Part shown: one piece after another, positions 12,154-24,667 of the stretch
Numbering within the stretch: the stretch's first letter is position 1
Layout of the letters: every line of letters starts with the position of its first letter
From: Symsagittifera roscoffensis
Taxonomy: Eukaryota > Xenacoelomorpha > Acoela > Convolutidae
DNA length: 64,000 nt
Assembly (NCBI RefSeq): GCF_963678635.1
Contig: NC_087063.1
Location: 70,951,617 to 71,015,616, forward strand
Direction of reading: 5' to 3'
The notes under the pieces: generated by a model
What the model saw: only the letters and a program-made list of their open reading frames with translations
Database searches by the model: none
Told to the model about the DNA's origin: nothing
Position numbers and translations under genes: made by a program

Positions 12154-14300
12154 AGGTCAAAAACATTTGGTTCTATTTTGCAATCAACTTAAAGAAGTAT
12201 ACTTAAACAAATTTTTAGAAATTTTTGACCTGAGCATTAACAAGTGACCGGTAGACCAGCTTTTTTCTGTTAAATTTTATGTAAGATTTAATTATCCATT
12301 GAAACTCTTAGAAGAGTCTACAGGTCGTGATATGTCTCTGTGTGATTTTATTTGCACGTCGTTTATTGTATTGTACTCTCACAGAATGATTTCAAATTCA
12401 ATTTTTCGTCCTAATAAAGAATAGGGTTACAATTTACATCTTTCCAAATTAAGTTGAGGCAAAAAAATAACTCGTTTTAATACGTTACCAGACGCTAATT
12501 ATATCAATTTTCACATTAAATAATGTGCGAGGGGATAAAACTGAAAAATTATAATTTCAAAGATCAAAAGATTTTAACTTTTTTGAACAATTTTTTCTAC
12601 AAAAAACTTTTTCAGCTACAATAAAAGGCAGTAGGAACATTCAGAGCTCTGCCCTGATACAAGCAGTCTTCTTCTTGCTACTGGATTTTGTCCGTCTCCT
12701 TGTTTAGACAAAATTTCGATTCTGAAGTGATACCTGAAGTTTTCAGCTTCCAGCAAAGATGTCTGCTTTTTTTTCACATTCTCATGTTAAAAAATAAACG
12801 AGGAGTCAACAATGCTTTTAAAACCTTAAGAATAATTTTGTTTATTTGGCTTTCTTTTGTTAATCTGCAATAAATGTTTCATATCAGTTGTCGTCGCTCA
12901 ATATCGCTTCCAATCTGCTTTATTTGAGTGCTTTCATTATTCTCTCCAGTTTTTCCTTGAAGTTCTCTGTACATATATTATAAAACACTGGCGGTGGTGG
13001 CGAGCTACATATGCTGGTAAGCCAAAAGTGCGTCTTTTATTTTCCAAGTACCTTTCCACACAATACGATGACCACCACACTGGAATTTTCTACCACTCTC
13101 CTTGTATTTAAATTCTCCTTTTTTTCGCTTGAGGCGCTTATTTTTAACATTTTGCAAATTTAGGTCAGGCAAACTGGAAGCATCAAATTAGTTAATGAGA
13201 TCTCAGACCATGGCTTTTAAGTTTGTTAATATTTTCGCCATTTAGAGGCGTCGGTTTTAAATTGAGTTATTCTGCCCGAAGTCTCACATTTTACATTATT
13301 CCTGCGCCTTTTTACACTCCGTCTAATTTGCAGTTTAATGACCAATTGACGCAACAGCGGTTATGAAGTCTCTTATGTTTATATGAATTTTCAGGTGAGA
13401 GCAAACAATTTAAAACGGATTGAGAGAAAAATGAGAAATAATCTAGCTAATTTTTTATTCAAAAACTTTTTAAAATTACCACAAACGGAAAAATTTCGTT
13501 TTACACAATTGCTTGTTTTGTGGATGCTTATGTAACACCGTTTCAACTTAAGAACTCATCTCATGAATAAAAACAATTTTAGGACAAGATGCGTGTGAAA
13601 AACTCCTGCTTTACAAAAATTCAGTTTTGAATAGTCTTAAACAAAAGCTTCAAAATTATTTTGAATCAAAATTTCAGTGCCTTAGCTCAAATACTAAATG
13701 AGAAATTTGAATTCAGTTTGGAAAAAATATCTGAAAATTTTGGTATAATATTGAAACTCTGACTATTATGAGTTGGTTTCTTAAAAAGAATCAGACAAGT
13801 TTTGAAAATGTCTGAAGAGAATAACAAGTTTGAATATTTCAGTAAACTTCCCTTCCCATCTTTTTAAATCAATTTTTTAATAGGATCTCTTCAATTGAGA
13901 ATTTTATTCCTAGTAACGAATCTCCACCTTTTGCGAAAGGGGGATATTGTTAATGAGTTCCCTTTAGTGAAGACCAAAATCTAATCATACAGTTTTCACA
14001 AATTAAAACCTATTTTGTCACACACTTTCATATAATTCCATACGTTCAGAAATTAACACTTGAGATCGCTATGAAATTTGAGTTACTTTACCAGCTACAT
14101 ATACAACGCCAAAAGCAATTTATTATGCCTGGAGGGAGATCCTAAAGATCAGTACTGCTCATCGAGTAGGATAACCTGGAGAGTAAAGAGAAGACAGCCA
14201 GCATCAACTCAACAAACAAGTTAAATTAAATTAAGGGCTGAAATTAAAAAACAGTTTGTAGAGGTCCTGATTGTCTTATAGGTAAATTTGAAAAAAAGGT
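12154..14300. other. duplicated spacer without a convincing gene
   Basis: Mostly AT-rich, duplicated at about 22246-24199. Plus-strand frames 12857-13111 and 22944-23198 are 84 codons each and differ by three nucleotides, two of them replacements. They carry no recognisable motif. A decayed minus-strand end of the hairpin-ended family lies at 12440-12672. Copy B lacks about 205 bp, corresponding to 13560-13765. Confidence 0.5.
12440..12672 (-). mobile_element. decayed hairpin-ended element, minus strand
   Basis: Read on the minus strand, the right-hand edge gives the family's left end: ACTGCTTGTATCAGGGC, a mutated hairpin partner AGAGCTCTGAATGTTC, then CTACTGCC. The body is strongly diverged but keeps GACGCTAATTATATC-like traces of the central palindrome. 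A duplicated copy lies at 22538-22753. Confidence 0.5.
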
Positions 14301-14302
14301 TT

Positions 14303-14605
14303 TTAGAGTCTCAAACAACTAACTTCTGACATTTCATGTATATTAACAGGTATCAAGTCATTTTGTTTTAAATAGTTAAAAGCCTGCACAATTCTAGCTG
14401 TAAGCGATCTCTGTTTAACGGTAGTAGAAAATTTTGCCACTTTAATTACGCCTTTCGCTTTGCTCCTGGTACATAGTCTACTTTTTTGGGAGTAAATCTG
14501 AGACAGAAAACCATTTTTTTTGTCCGATCGCATTTCCATAAACAAGTACTTAAACATCTCAAAAAAGTATAAATCAAAAACAGTAAGCAATTTGTTTTCG
14601 TCCAT
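14303..14605 (-). pseudogene. LINE C-terminal domain remnant (copy A)
   Basis: A 100-codon minus-strand frame, downstream of the RT on the element. It is basic and includes SRLCTRSKAKGVIKVAKFS and TARIVQAFNYLKQNDLIP, the kind of tail that follows the RT and thumb in CR1/Jockey-type LINEs. It is separated from the RT frame by a stop at 14772 and at least one further break. The copy B equivalent at 24200-24502 differs by a single residue. Confidence 0.65.
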
Positions 14606-14771
14606 AATTTCCTTAATTCATTCATATCTACGTTTAAAAAAAAACTGCTCTCAAGATTCTTTTTTGTAGTTTCATTATCTCGGTAAGGTGAGATTGGGAT
14701 GTATTGCCGTATATTAAAATTCTATAAGTGATTGTAGGGTTTACATATGCTTTGTAGAAGCGAAGCATCTG

Positions 14772-15281
14772 CTATTTAGAAAAAACATACCTAGCTTTCC
14801 AGACAATGCCACAAAATTTAGTTAATTTTTTGCACACATGTTCAATGTGAAATTTGGAAGTAAGTTTCATATCAACAAAAATGCCTAAATATTTACACAC
14901 ATTTGTAATTTGAACTGTAGTACCAAAAGCAAAGTAATCTTTTGAAAAATTGCTACCAAATTTCATTATTTGAGTTTTACCAGGATTGACACAAAGTCCA
15001 TTCGTTTTGAACCATCTATCCATTTTATTTAACGAACTATCAAAGTTATCGCAACAATTTTTTTCTGCATTGCATATTGTAGTATCATCAGCAAACAGAA
15101 CAACCTCAGATCCTTTAGCAATTTTCGGAAGATCTTTTATATAAATTAAAAACAAAAAAGGACCTAAAACTGACCCTTGCGGTACTCCACATGACATGGA
15201 GCGACTAGAAGATATTTTATTATCAGTTTGAACAAATTGAAACCGGTTTGTAAAGTGAGGTAAGAAGAATCCGAAAGACAA
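14772..15281 (-). pseudogene. LINE reverse transcriptase, C-terminal half (copy A)
   Basis: A 169-codon minus-strand frame. It contains CGVPQGSVLGP at residues 31-41 (RT motif B region), FADD at 63-66 (catalytic motif C), then KYLGIFVDMKL of the thumb. This combination is diagnostic of the CR1/Jockey/I group of non-LTR elements. The frame ends at a TAG, beyond which the reading continues in the same frame with recognisable LINE sequence, so the stop is a lesion. The N-terminal half is in another frame (15223-16293). Copy B (24668-25177) encodes exactly the same residues, and I see no nucleotide substitution between them. Confidence 0.85.
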
Positions 15282-16293
15282 AGAATCCGGCCTCTAAAGC
15301 CGTATTTTTCCAATTTTGCCAAAAGAAGATCATGATTTTTGGTATCAAATATTTTTTGAGATCAACAAGGCATGATTGACCAATCAATTTTTTGTCCCAT
15401 CCCTCTCTAATAAATTCGGTGAATTCGATTAATGCGTCCACGCATGACTTTTTCTTTTGAAATCCAAATTGTTTTTCATGAAGAGTCTTCTGCTTGTTAG
15501 CAAAGTTATACATTCCATTTAATATTATCCTTTCGAAAATCTTGCTGAGTGAACTGAGTAAACTGATAGGTCTATAATTTTCCAAAGATTTTTTTAAACC
15601 TCCCGTAAAAAGGGGAATAACTTTTGCAACTTTTAAGCCTTGAGGAAAATAACCACTCTTAACGCATTGGTTGAAAAGGCTGCAAATTCTTACAGAAATA
15701 ACAGGCAGCGATAATGTTATAATTTTGTTATTTATGCCATCATGACCATTTGAACCTTTGTTTTTCAACATATATATGGCATTTTCAATTTCCTTGCGGG
15801 TAATTTCATAAAAAACCATTGATTTTTCGATGCGATCTACATAACCCAACGCCTGTTTGTAATCAAATTCAGGATTTCTCAGTTTCTCGCCAATTGAGGC
15901 AAAAAATTCATTAAAAACATCAGCAGCCAAAAAACTCGTGTTTTTGGAGTTTCCTTTGCAAAATTCATTAAAGGCCTGGAACAGCGTTTTTGAATTTCTA
16001 CCATTTCCAACTTTTTTGTCGTAATAAACTCTTTTTTCATTTCTTATTACCTTGGTTGCTAAATTTCTAGCTTGAGAATTTTTCAGTTTAGTCAATTCAG
16101 TAGGATTTTGTACCCACTTACTGAAAACCCGATCGCGGTTTTTGAGGACTTTTTTGGTTGAATCGGTAACCCATGACTGTTTTTGTGATTTCGATTTTTC
16201 TAAGATGGCAAAACGATCAAGTGATGAAACTATGGATTCAACTAACAGAGATAATTTCTCATTGGGATCACTTAGCTTATAAAATTTCGACAA
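15223..16293 (-). pseudogene. LINE reverse transcriptase, N-terminal half (copy A)
   Basis: A 356-codon minus-strand frame. It holds the linker after the endonuclease and the first RT motifs: KNKGSNGHDGI at about 177-187, then YRPISLL at 240-246 with the SLSKIFERII that follows it in CR1/Jockey-type elements, then FGFQKKKSCVDALIEF. At motif A the frame goes wrong. Reading is VDLKK and then the catalytic FDT appears in a different frame, so one base has been lost near 15345. Copy B has the same break, so the element was already dead when the segment duplicated. Confidence 0.85.
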
Positions 16294-16371
16294 TTTGTTT
16301 TCTAAGAGGAATAAATATTTATAAATATTATCGTCACGGTAAAGATTTTTAAAATTTCTATAGCGCTAATC

Positions 16372-16803
16372 TTAATTTTCTTGCGGATCAACAATCACGT
16401 AACCAGATACAATTACGGAAAAATGATCAGAAATAGTTGAATCCAGTGTTTTTACGTTGGCGTCAAAATTAGCAATTAAATGATCAATACATTTACTCGA
16501 TGTTGGAGTAATGCGAGTTGAATCTCTATTCAAAATATGCGCACCACAGCTTTTAATTAGAATAAAATAAGACTTGGAAATTGGCTTGCAATCTAAAGTA
16601 TCGTTATTAAAATCTCCACAAACAAGAAAAATAGATTCACCATATAGCGAAAGAGTTAGAAAGTGTATAACCAGCATTTTTTTGTGTTTTGCTTTATAAT
16701 TAGTGTTTTGTTGGGATACACAGTAACTACGAAAATTCCCCAAAAAATGTACTGGGGAAATGGCAGTGAACTCACAGAAAAACCGCACTTGTAGATTTGT
16801 CAT
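16372..16803 (-). pseudogene. LINE endonuclease, C-terminal part (copy A)
   Basis: A 143-codon minus-strand frame with the hallmark motifs of the exonuclease-endonuclease-phosphatase domain of non-LTR retrotransposons: GDFN at residues 63-66, STRIT at 95-99, IDH at 106-108, and SDHF at 125-128 close to the end. The N-terminal motifs (NxRS, QETxL) are not found upstream. The RT frame begins about 80 bases downstream. In copy B most of the part after GDFN has been deleted. Confidence 0.8.
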
Positions 16804-17198
16804 CCAAGCTTATGTTTTTAATTTTACACAAATTTATAAGTAACACCCGTAGTTTTTGTATTTGTCGGAGAGTTTTTTTTACTTTGATTACTTAACTGAT
16901 TGCGAATCATAAAATGTTTTTTGAAAAATTTAGATTTATCATTCCACATGGAAACAGAAAAATAATATTTCTGTGTTCTCAAAGCAAATTCAGAGTTTTT
17001 TTGTACTTTTTTTAAAAAATTTTTGATTATTGCATAAAATGATTTTGCGACTAAAAAGAGAAGCAAAAACGTTTTTTTTTTTTTTTTGAAATTTTCTGAT
17101 GTAAAAGAAATCTTTATTATACAATATTCATATATAAAAATTGGATGATACAGATTTAAGACTGTTTTTTTATTATACAAAATGGGGTGCTTTTTCTC

Positions 17199-17640
17199 CA
17201 GACCATTCCGACTTCTTTACTAGCCATTTTTTGACCGAATTTTTATATCCACTGAAAGCTCAATACTTGAATGATACTTTTTTCTGATATTTTGGAAAAG
17301 CTGTCGACTTTTGAAAAATACTGATTTGGCTAATTTAGGACATAATTAACGTGCGGGTTATTTCGTGCTAAAAACGCGTAAGCGCCTCTTTAATCCGCTT
17401 ATAAGTTGTTCCAATTGAATTGGGGGCAATATATTTGATGTTTTTAATACGTTCCTAGACGCTAAGAACATCAGTTTGTACCTGACATAGCGTGTGAGAG
17501 GCATCAATTTTTAATTTTAGAAAAAATGTTATCAATTTTTTGTTCAATTGATGGTTTAGAAACTGTTTCAAAGACGTTGAAGGGCAATCGAAACATTCAG
17601 GGCTTGGCCCCGAAACGGGAAATTTTGTCTGTATATGTGG
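17199..17640 (-). mobile_element. decayed hairpin-ended element, minus strand
   Basis: Reading the minus strand from the right, the family features appear in order: a mutated left hairpin (GGCCAAGCCCTGAATGTTTCG), then remnants of the TAATTCGCGC-like palindrome, then TGGCTAGTAAAG and a right end AAGTCGGAATGG. It is much more diverged than the intact plus-strand copy that begins only about 40 bases later. Confidence 0.55.
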
Positions 17641-17679
17641 CAGACTGATTCTTTTACGCGGAGAAGAAACAAGGATTAA

Positions 17680-18210
17680 ACAAGACTGCTCGTATCAGGG
17701 CGAAGCCCCGAATGTTCGGACTGCCTTTTAAGGTTTATGGAGCAGTAAAAACATTAAAAAATTAAACGTAATAAAACAAATTGAAATTTTTTTAAATAAA
17801 TTTGAAATTTTTTTATGAAAATTATCCCCCACACGCCATATAAAGTACATAAGATAGATTTTGCTCTTTGTAACAAATCAATTATGGCAAATAAGCTTCT
17901 TTGAACCAATTTGGAACGATTTCTAAGACGGATTAAATTTCCACTTACGCGTTAATAGCGCGAAATATATCGCGCGTTAATTGTCCCAAATTGGCGAAAA
18001 TTTGCAATCTTTAAACCCTCATAACATTACCAAAAATGATCACAGGTAAATAATGTTTTCAAATTTATGCTCAAGACAACAATAGTTTTAGATTGAAACA
18101 AAAAAATTTTGTCAAAAATGGCTAGTTAAAAAGTCGAAATTTGTCTGAAGAAAAAAAAACCCACCACGAGCACAAATATTCCGTTACTTTCGTATCGAAA
18201 GTCGGAACAA
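17680..18210 (+). mobile_element. hairpin-ended non-autonomous element, copy 3
   Basis: Complete copy within segmental copy A. The left hairpin reads TCAGGGCGAAGCCCCGA (one change), followed by ATGTTCGGACTGCC. The central palindrome appears as GCGCGAAATATATCGCGC. The right end has ACTTTCGTATCGAAAGT and AGTCGGAACA. Its partner in copy B is at 26633-27140. Confidence 0.75.
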
Positions 18211-20600
18211 TAAGCAAAAAAGACCTAATCTAATATCATTTTGTTTGTACTTATTTCTTGAAATTTGAAGCGTAACATCAATTTTCTCTCGCTAATCTGG
18301 AATCAAAACAATACTAAATGTATCTATATTTTTAGAAAGTTTGATTTTGCTGTTGATGAAGATCTGAGCAAAATTGGTCTGCTACTGCTTGATGCAACAA
18401 TTCATAGCACGTGGTTGATCACAAACAATAACTTCGAAGAGTGATAATTGTTGCTTTTTTGAATTACTATGAACTTTAACTACCTGAGAAGAATTGTGGC
18501 CCTCTTGTTGCATTTTTAACGAAGAGTTAGCAAGTTACTCTCTTAACAAAAATGACAGATGCAAAAAAGTTTTTATACCAATCAGGCACGATGTCACCTC
18601 TCTATCCCATTAGACCGTCTGATGCATTGAAGTTCTTTAAACATCAGTTGATTGAATTGAAGTAGTTTTTTGTCTGGTCGCACCTGATTGACTTTTCCTA
18701 CGCGCCGGTCGCGGACACATCTCCTTTGTCTGCAATGTATGGAAAAAACAAATTTCTGTCGCAGAGGTCTAAAAATTCTTCATTTTGACGGTAAAGCGAG
18801 AACACGCAACAAAAGACAACTCGCAAAATCTTAGGAAAAAGACAAATCGCAAAAAGAAACAACTCATATAAAACTCGGAAGAACAGTGAATTTTCCTTTA
18901 ATCTAAATAGGGAACAAAAAAGCGGTAAAACATCAAAACCTTTGAGGCGTCAAAATTTCTTTGATATAAAGGGGTTTTACAGATCAAAGTTAAATCAGTG
19001 AGCTTCCAGCTGCAAAACTACGTCATCGTTTCGATAGTTTTGATATCCTTTCTTGCAATGGTTCATAGTTAGCATATTTTTAAGGCTTTTCTCCGGATTT
19101 GAACCAAATCAGGCAATTTTTGGTTAAACTTTGCTCTTTTCTTATTTACTGAAAGATATTTGACACAGTGGGGTGAGCAAAAACCATTTTTGATTGAAAA
19201 ACTATGCCATCTTTCGACCGCTTTTTTTTAAATTTCAATTTATCGCATTGTTGAACTGATGCTCCGCACTCCCCATAATTGATTCTCGTTACGTTGAGAA
19301 TAGATAGATGGAGAATTTTCTTGCGTGTTTTGCGCTCGTTGATTTATTTTTTGCATGACACTAAATCATTTTGAAAAATTTACTTTTTATTCCACTTGGT
19401 ATTGCAAACAGTTATTCATATTTTTTGAAGTGTTTTGCTAGTTGTCATAATTGCTTTTCAATACAATTTGCCTTTTCTTGCGATGTAATTTTTCTTGCAA
19501 TTTGTCGTGTTACGAAGTTTGACTCATTGGGGTTTCTCTATGGAAACCTAAATACGTTTGAATGGAGAGGGGGTCGAATACCTGAAGAAATGCCATTCCT
19601 CGCACCCAAAAAATTGCACCTATTTAAGCGTAGTAACAGATTGTTTGACAACAAAGTTACCACAGCCAAAACTTTTAAGCTTCGACGGATTGAAATTCGG
19701 TCATAGAACATAAATATACACCCTATATAGAAACATGTGTCTATAAGCTGGTGCAATTTCGAAACAAGCAAACCATTCAGGAATTGATAGACACGGTCCA
19801 GTAATTTTATAACTGTGTTAGCAAACAGGCGCTTTAGTGCCGCCTGTATATCGGTCTCTGTTTTGTCAATAGGCGACGGGAGGGAACAGGACAAGCTCGT
19901 TCAAATCCCACGCCAGCTTGCTTCCTTTTATGCCTTGCAGCCAGTTTCTATTCCGGCAAATAGTAATCTTACCATTCAGTCTCGCTCTGAGAATTTTGGC
20001 GTTTTGTTGCCTCTACGATTTTCATATCTCGCCACTAATTTTACAAATCAAGTAAGTAATTCACTCACTTCGTTCTCCTGTAAGAAACCACAGTTCGATA
20101 TTATGTGAGACCATATTTCAACTATGACATTACTTTCACTTCTCAAACTTCATTTTTTTCATTAATTTTTAGACTTTGACCTTGCAGTGACCTGTTTTGG
20201 TTAAAATTCTATAGCATTAAATTCCCCCAATTAGTATTTTTGATAATATTACAAAAGTAACAATAGCAAAAATAGTGGTCTTTGGTTTGATTTCATAGAA
20301 AAAAATCGCCTTATAAAAACAGTAGCAACAATAACGTCCTATATAAATATAAAGGGATCTCTTTAACTGTTTCCGAACCCCTTTTTGAGAACTCATGATC
20401 AAGGAGCAGAAGAAAAATACAAAGTACTTTTTAAAAAATAATTCAGGTGACCAGAAAAATTTTGAAAAGGAGAAGAGGAAGCTTCAAATTTCATCTTATA
20501 AACGAATAAAATAAAACTTTTGCACGTTCCCCACCAGGTTTTTCTGACAGTCACCCAGTTTTGCTTCAGAATACTGAAAACTGTTTCGAGTTCACGATGC
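18211..20600. other. duplicated spacer without a convincing gene
   Basis: Partner of 27141-29470. Plus frames 19371-19706 and 19815-20108 and minus frame 19538-19894 have counterparts in copy B. However, of the changes I can see between 19815-20108 and 28715-29008, six alter an amino acid and one is silent, as expected for non-coding DNA. No motif is recognised in either. Confidence 0.5.
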
Positions 20601-20799
20601 ACGCTTGAGTCAATTTCGCAAGATTTCTTATCACATATTTTCCAGTTTTGGTTTCTCTAAAAGTTTTGAATATTTTTTTGATATTTTTGATAAATTGTTA
20701 ATGTTATGAGCAAAAAAGCAAAAAGTGAGGAAAATAATTGTCATTCTTACACTCCGTGCTCATGAAGAATAATAAGAAAAGAAGACAAACAAGACTAAG

Positions 20800-21068
20800 A
20801 AGACAAAACTGCTCGTCTATGAAAAATAATATGCAGTATTAATATGAAAAAGTTTAATGTAATAAAAAAATTTAAAAAAAAATAAAATTTGAGGTTTTTT
20901 GTGAAAATCATTCCCCCACGCGCCATTGAAACATCTTTTTAAACTTGAGCTCAGGACAACCATACCTTTTGAATGGTTTTTAAAAAATATCGTCAAAAAT
21001 GGCTAGTTAAAAAGTCGAAATTAGTTTGAAAAAAAAACCACCCGAGCACAAATATTCCATTACTTTTA
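20800..21068 (+). mobile_element. internally deleted hairpin-ended element
   Basis: A left-end remnant (CAAAACTGCTCGTCTATGAA) lacks the hairpin; the central palindrome is gone. The right part keeps GTCAAAAATGGCTAGTTAA, AGTCGAAATTAG and GAGCACAAATATTCC. It marks the right edge of segmental copy A. A shorter relative at 29492-29645 marks the right edge of copy B. Confidence 0.6.
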
Positions 21069-22245
21069 TCACTAGCATTGCTGGCAGATGGAAAATCAAA
21101 CCAGCAAATAAGGTTAAAAATTGAAGCAAAAAAAATCAAAAAATGAAAATTTTGTCTGCAACGATGTTTGATCTGAGAAAAACACGTCAAGATACACAGT
21201 GGTCTTACACTCCCTTATCCTAAAAATTACAAGAAAATGAAAACAAAATTTTTTTTTCAAGTGAGTCAAATTTATGTCATTATGCCGACAAAACATAAAT
21301 TGAACTCTTTCATACTAAATAAAATTTAAGCGCAAGAAAAAGAGAAAAGACCTTTAGACCTCTCGACCAAGTGCTACTGAGAAGCTAAGAAATCTGGATT
21401 CATTTTTTAAACTATCTTACGATTCAAGCGTTTCTGATAAACAAGTTCAAGCTGTTAATCCAAAAAGAGTCTATATTCCAATTTCATAAGGCTTGCTAAT
21501 TGCGAGCGTAAAAATGGGTCCGGACAGTTTCTTTTAGAAAAAATGCAGTTGCAAGAGCTATTTAAGTTCCAAAACATCAGGCTTTCCGTTTAGGTTTCAG
21601 TTAGAGGGTCAAAAGATTTGTAAAAATTCTAGTTCTGCTTTTAATAATGAGAAACAATTTGCGGTTTCAAGCAAATGTCAAAAATTTAAATTGATTTCAA
21701 AAATTTAATTTTTAAAACCTAAGTTTGTTTGCGACAAGTCTGAAACAAAAATCTTAAAAAACTTTAAAACACTAAAATCAAGCTTCTGCTAAAAATTTTG
21801 AGCGTGTCGCTGTAGGTTTAATTGAAGTTTAATCTCTTCAACAAAAAGGCTGTAGGTTTAATTGAAATTTAATCTCTTCAACAAAAACGTATCTCAACCA
21901 AACTTTTTTACGGCAAAAAAGTACTCTTGGAGCAATTTTTTTTCAAACAGAAGATTAATCATATACAATCTGTTATAGCCATTATGCTATTGAAGCAAAA
22001 TTCATTTACCATTTTTTCTTTTTCTTAAATTCAAATACTTTTTGTTAATTTTTGAAAAAATTACCGCTTTATTTTCTAAATGTTTCTCTGTTTTCAGAAA
22101 AGAATACTGATTATGTCCAGAGATAAGAAAACTCTACATTCTATTCCTTGACAATTTTTTAGATACCAAAATTCATTCAACGCCGAGTTTAAATTTTTGT
22201 ATAACTTTTAGTCTTCAATAGTCTCATTGTTGAAAGTATTGAAAA

Positions 22246-24199
22246 AAGGTCAAAAACATTTGGTTCCGTTTTGCAATCAACTTAAAAGAGTGTTCTTAAA
22301 CAAACTTTTAGAACTTTTTGACCTGAGCATTAACAAGTGACCGGTAGACCAGCTTTTTTTCTGTTAAATTTTATGTAAGATTATCCATTGAAACTCGTAG
22401 AAGAGTCTACGGGTCGTGATATGTCACTGTGTGATTTTATTTACACGTCGTTTATTGTATTGTACTCTCACAGAATGATTTCAAATTCAATTTTTCGTCC
22501 TAATAAAGAATAGGTTACAATTTAGATCTTTCCAAATTAAGTTGATGCAAAAAAAATTACTCGTTTTATTACGCTACCAGACGCTAATTATATCAATTTT
22601 TACATTAAATAATGTGTGAGGGGATAAAGCTGAAAAATTATAATTTCAAAGATCAAAAAACTTTAACTTTTTTGAACATTTTTTTTACAAAAAACTTTTT
22701 CATCTACAATAAAAGGCAGTAAGAACATTCAGAGCTCTGCCCTGATACAAGCAGTTTTCTTCTTGCTACTGGATTTTGTCCGTCTCCTTGTTTAGACAAA
22801 ATTTCGTTTCTGAAGTGATACCTGAAGTTTTCAGCTTCCAGCAAAGATGTCTGCTTTTTTTCACATTCTCATGTTAAAAAATAATTGAGGAGTCAACAAT
22901 GCTTTTAAAACCTTAAGAATTATTTTGTTTATTTGGCTTTCTTTTGTTAATCTGCAATAAATGTTTCATATCAGTTGTCGTCGCTCAACATCGCTTCCAA
23001 TCTGCTTTATTTGAGTGCTTTCATTATTCTCTCCAGTTTTTCCTTGAAGTTCTCTGTACATATATTATAAAACACTGGCGGTGGTGGCGAGCTACATATG
23101 CTGGTAAACCAAAAGTGCGTCTTTTATTTTCCAAGTACCTTTCCACACAATACGATGACTACCACACTGGAATTTTCTACCACTCTCCTTGTATTTAAAC
23201 TCTCCTTTTTTCTTTTTCGCTTGAGGCGCTTATTTTTAACATTTTGCAAATTTAAGTCAGGCAAACTGGAAGCATCAAATTAGTTAATGAGATCTCAGAC
23301 CATGGCTTTTAAATTTCTTAATGTTTTCGCTATTTAGACGCGTCAGTTTTAAATTGAGTTATTCTGCCCGAAGTCACATTTTACATTATTCCTGCGCCCC
23401 TTTTACACTCCGTCTAATTTGCAGTTTGATGACCAATTAACGCAACCACGGTTATGAAGTCTTTTATATTAATATGAATTTTCAGGTGAGAGCAAACAAT
23501 TTAAAACGGATTGAGAGAAAAATGAGAAGTAATATAGCTCATTTTTTATTCAAAAACTTTTTAAAATTACCACAAACGGAAAAATTTCGATTTACACAAT
23601 TGCTAGTTTTGTGGATGCTTATTTAACACCGTTTCAACTTAAGAACTCATGACTATTATGATTTGGATTCTTAAAAAGAATCAGGCAAGTTTTGAAAATG
23701 TCAGACGAGAAAAACAAGTTTGAATATTTCAGTAAACTTCCCTTCCCATCTTTTTAAATCAATTTTTTAATAGGATCTCTTCAATTGAGAATTTTATTCC
23801 TAGTAACGAATCTCCACCTTTTGCGAAAGGGGGATATAGTTAATGAGTTCCCTTTAGTGTAGACCAAAATCTAATCATACAGTTTTCACAAATTAAAACC
23901 TATTTTGTCACACACTTTCATATAATTCCATACGTTCAGAAATTAACACTTGAGATCGCTATGAAATTTTAAATTTGAATTACTTTACCAGCTACATATA
24001 CAACGCCAAAAGCAATATATTATGCCTGGAGGGAGATCCTAAAGAGCAGTACTGCTCATCGAGTAGGATAACCTGGAGAGTAAAGAGAAGACAGCCAGCA
24101 TCAACTCAACAAACAAGTTAAATTAAATTAAGGGCTGAAATTAAAAAACAGTTTGTAGAGGTCCTGATTGTTTTATAGGTAAATTTGAAAAAAAGGTTT
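22246..24199. other. duplicated spacer without a convincing gene (copy B)
   Basis: Partner of 12154-14300. It contains a decayed minus-strand hairpin-element end at 22538-22753 and the 84-codon frame 22944-23198, which I do not regard as a gene. Confidence 0.45.
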
Positions 24200-24502
24200 T
24201 TAGAGTCTCAAACAACTAACTTCTGACATTTCATGTATATTAACAAGTATCAAGTCATTTTGTTTTAAATAGTTAAAAGCCTGCACAATTCTAGCTGTAA
24301 GCGATCTCTGTTTAACGGTAGTAGAAAATTTTGCCACTTTAATTACGCCTTTCGCTTTGCTCCTGGTACATAGTCTACTTTTTTGGGAGTAAATCTGAGA
24401 CAGAAAACCATTTTTTTTGTCCGATCGCATTTCCATAAACAAGTACTTAAACATCTCAAAAAAGTATAAATCAAAAACAGTAAGCAATTTGTTTTCGTCC
24501 AT
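24200..24502 (-). pseudogene. LINE C-terminal domain remnant (copy B)
   Basis: A 100-codon frame identical to 14303-14605 except for one proline-to-leucine change in NDLIPVN. It has the same basic segments and the same isolation from the RT frame by stops. Confidence 0.65.
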
Positions 24503-24667
24503 AATTTCCTTAATTCATTCATATCTACGTTTAAAAAAAACTGCTCTCAAGATTCTTTTTTGTAGTTTCATTATCTCGGTAAGGTGAGATTGGGATGTAT
24601 TGCCGTATATTAAAATTCTATAAGTGATTGTAGGGTTTACATATGCTTTGTAGAAGCGAAGCATCTG

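Larger units (their letters stand above)
14303..16803 (-). mobile_element. dead LINE, CR1/Jockey type, copy A
   Basis: A minus-strand non-LTR retrotransposon remnant with, in order, the C-terminal part of an apurinic-type endonuclease, a linker, the reverse transcriptase in two frames, and a C-terminal domain. The N-terminal part of the endonuclease and any ORF1 are missing. Lesions include a frameshift inside RT motif A near 15345 and a TAG at 14772-14774. A low-complexity minus frame at 16824-17180 and a T-run at about 17071-17090 lie upstream of the recognisable part; whether they belong to the element is uncertain. Confidence 0.88.
11023..21070. repeat. segmental duplication, copy A (about 10.0 kb)
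   Basis: Begins inside the third 1.6-kb unit at GCAGATGGAAAATC and ends in a fragment of the hairpin-ended element family. The same order of landmarks recurs directly downstream in copy B: end of the 1.6-kb unit, a 200-bp decayed hairpin element, a LINE on the minus strand, a decayed element on the minus strand, an intact element on the plus strand, a 2.3-kb spacer, and an element fragment. Copy A is the longer and carries the segments that B lacks. Confidence 0.9.

Noticed and set aside
12857-13111. 84-codon frame present in both segmental copies
   Set aside because: Conservation is explained by the duplication itself. Two of three differences are replacements, and there are no recognisable motifs or splice signals.
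19815-20108. 97-codon plus frame conserved in both segmental copies (also 28715-29008)
   Set aside because: Six of the seven coding differences I can see change an amino acid. This is what neutral sequence gives; no motif is present.
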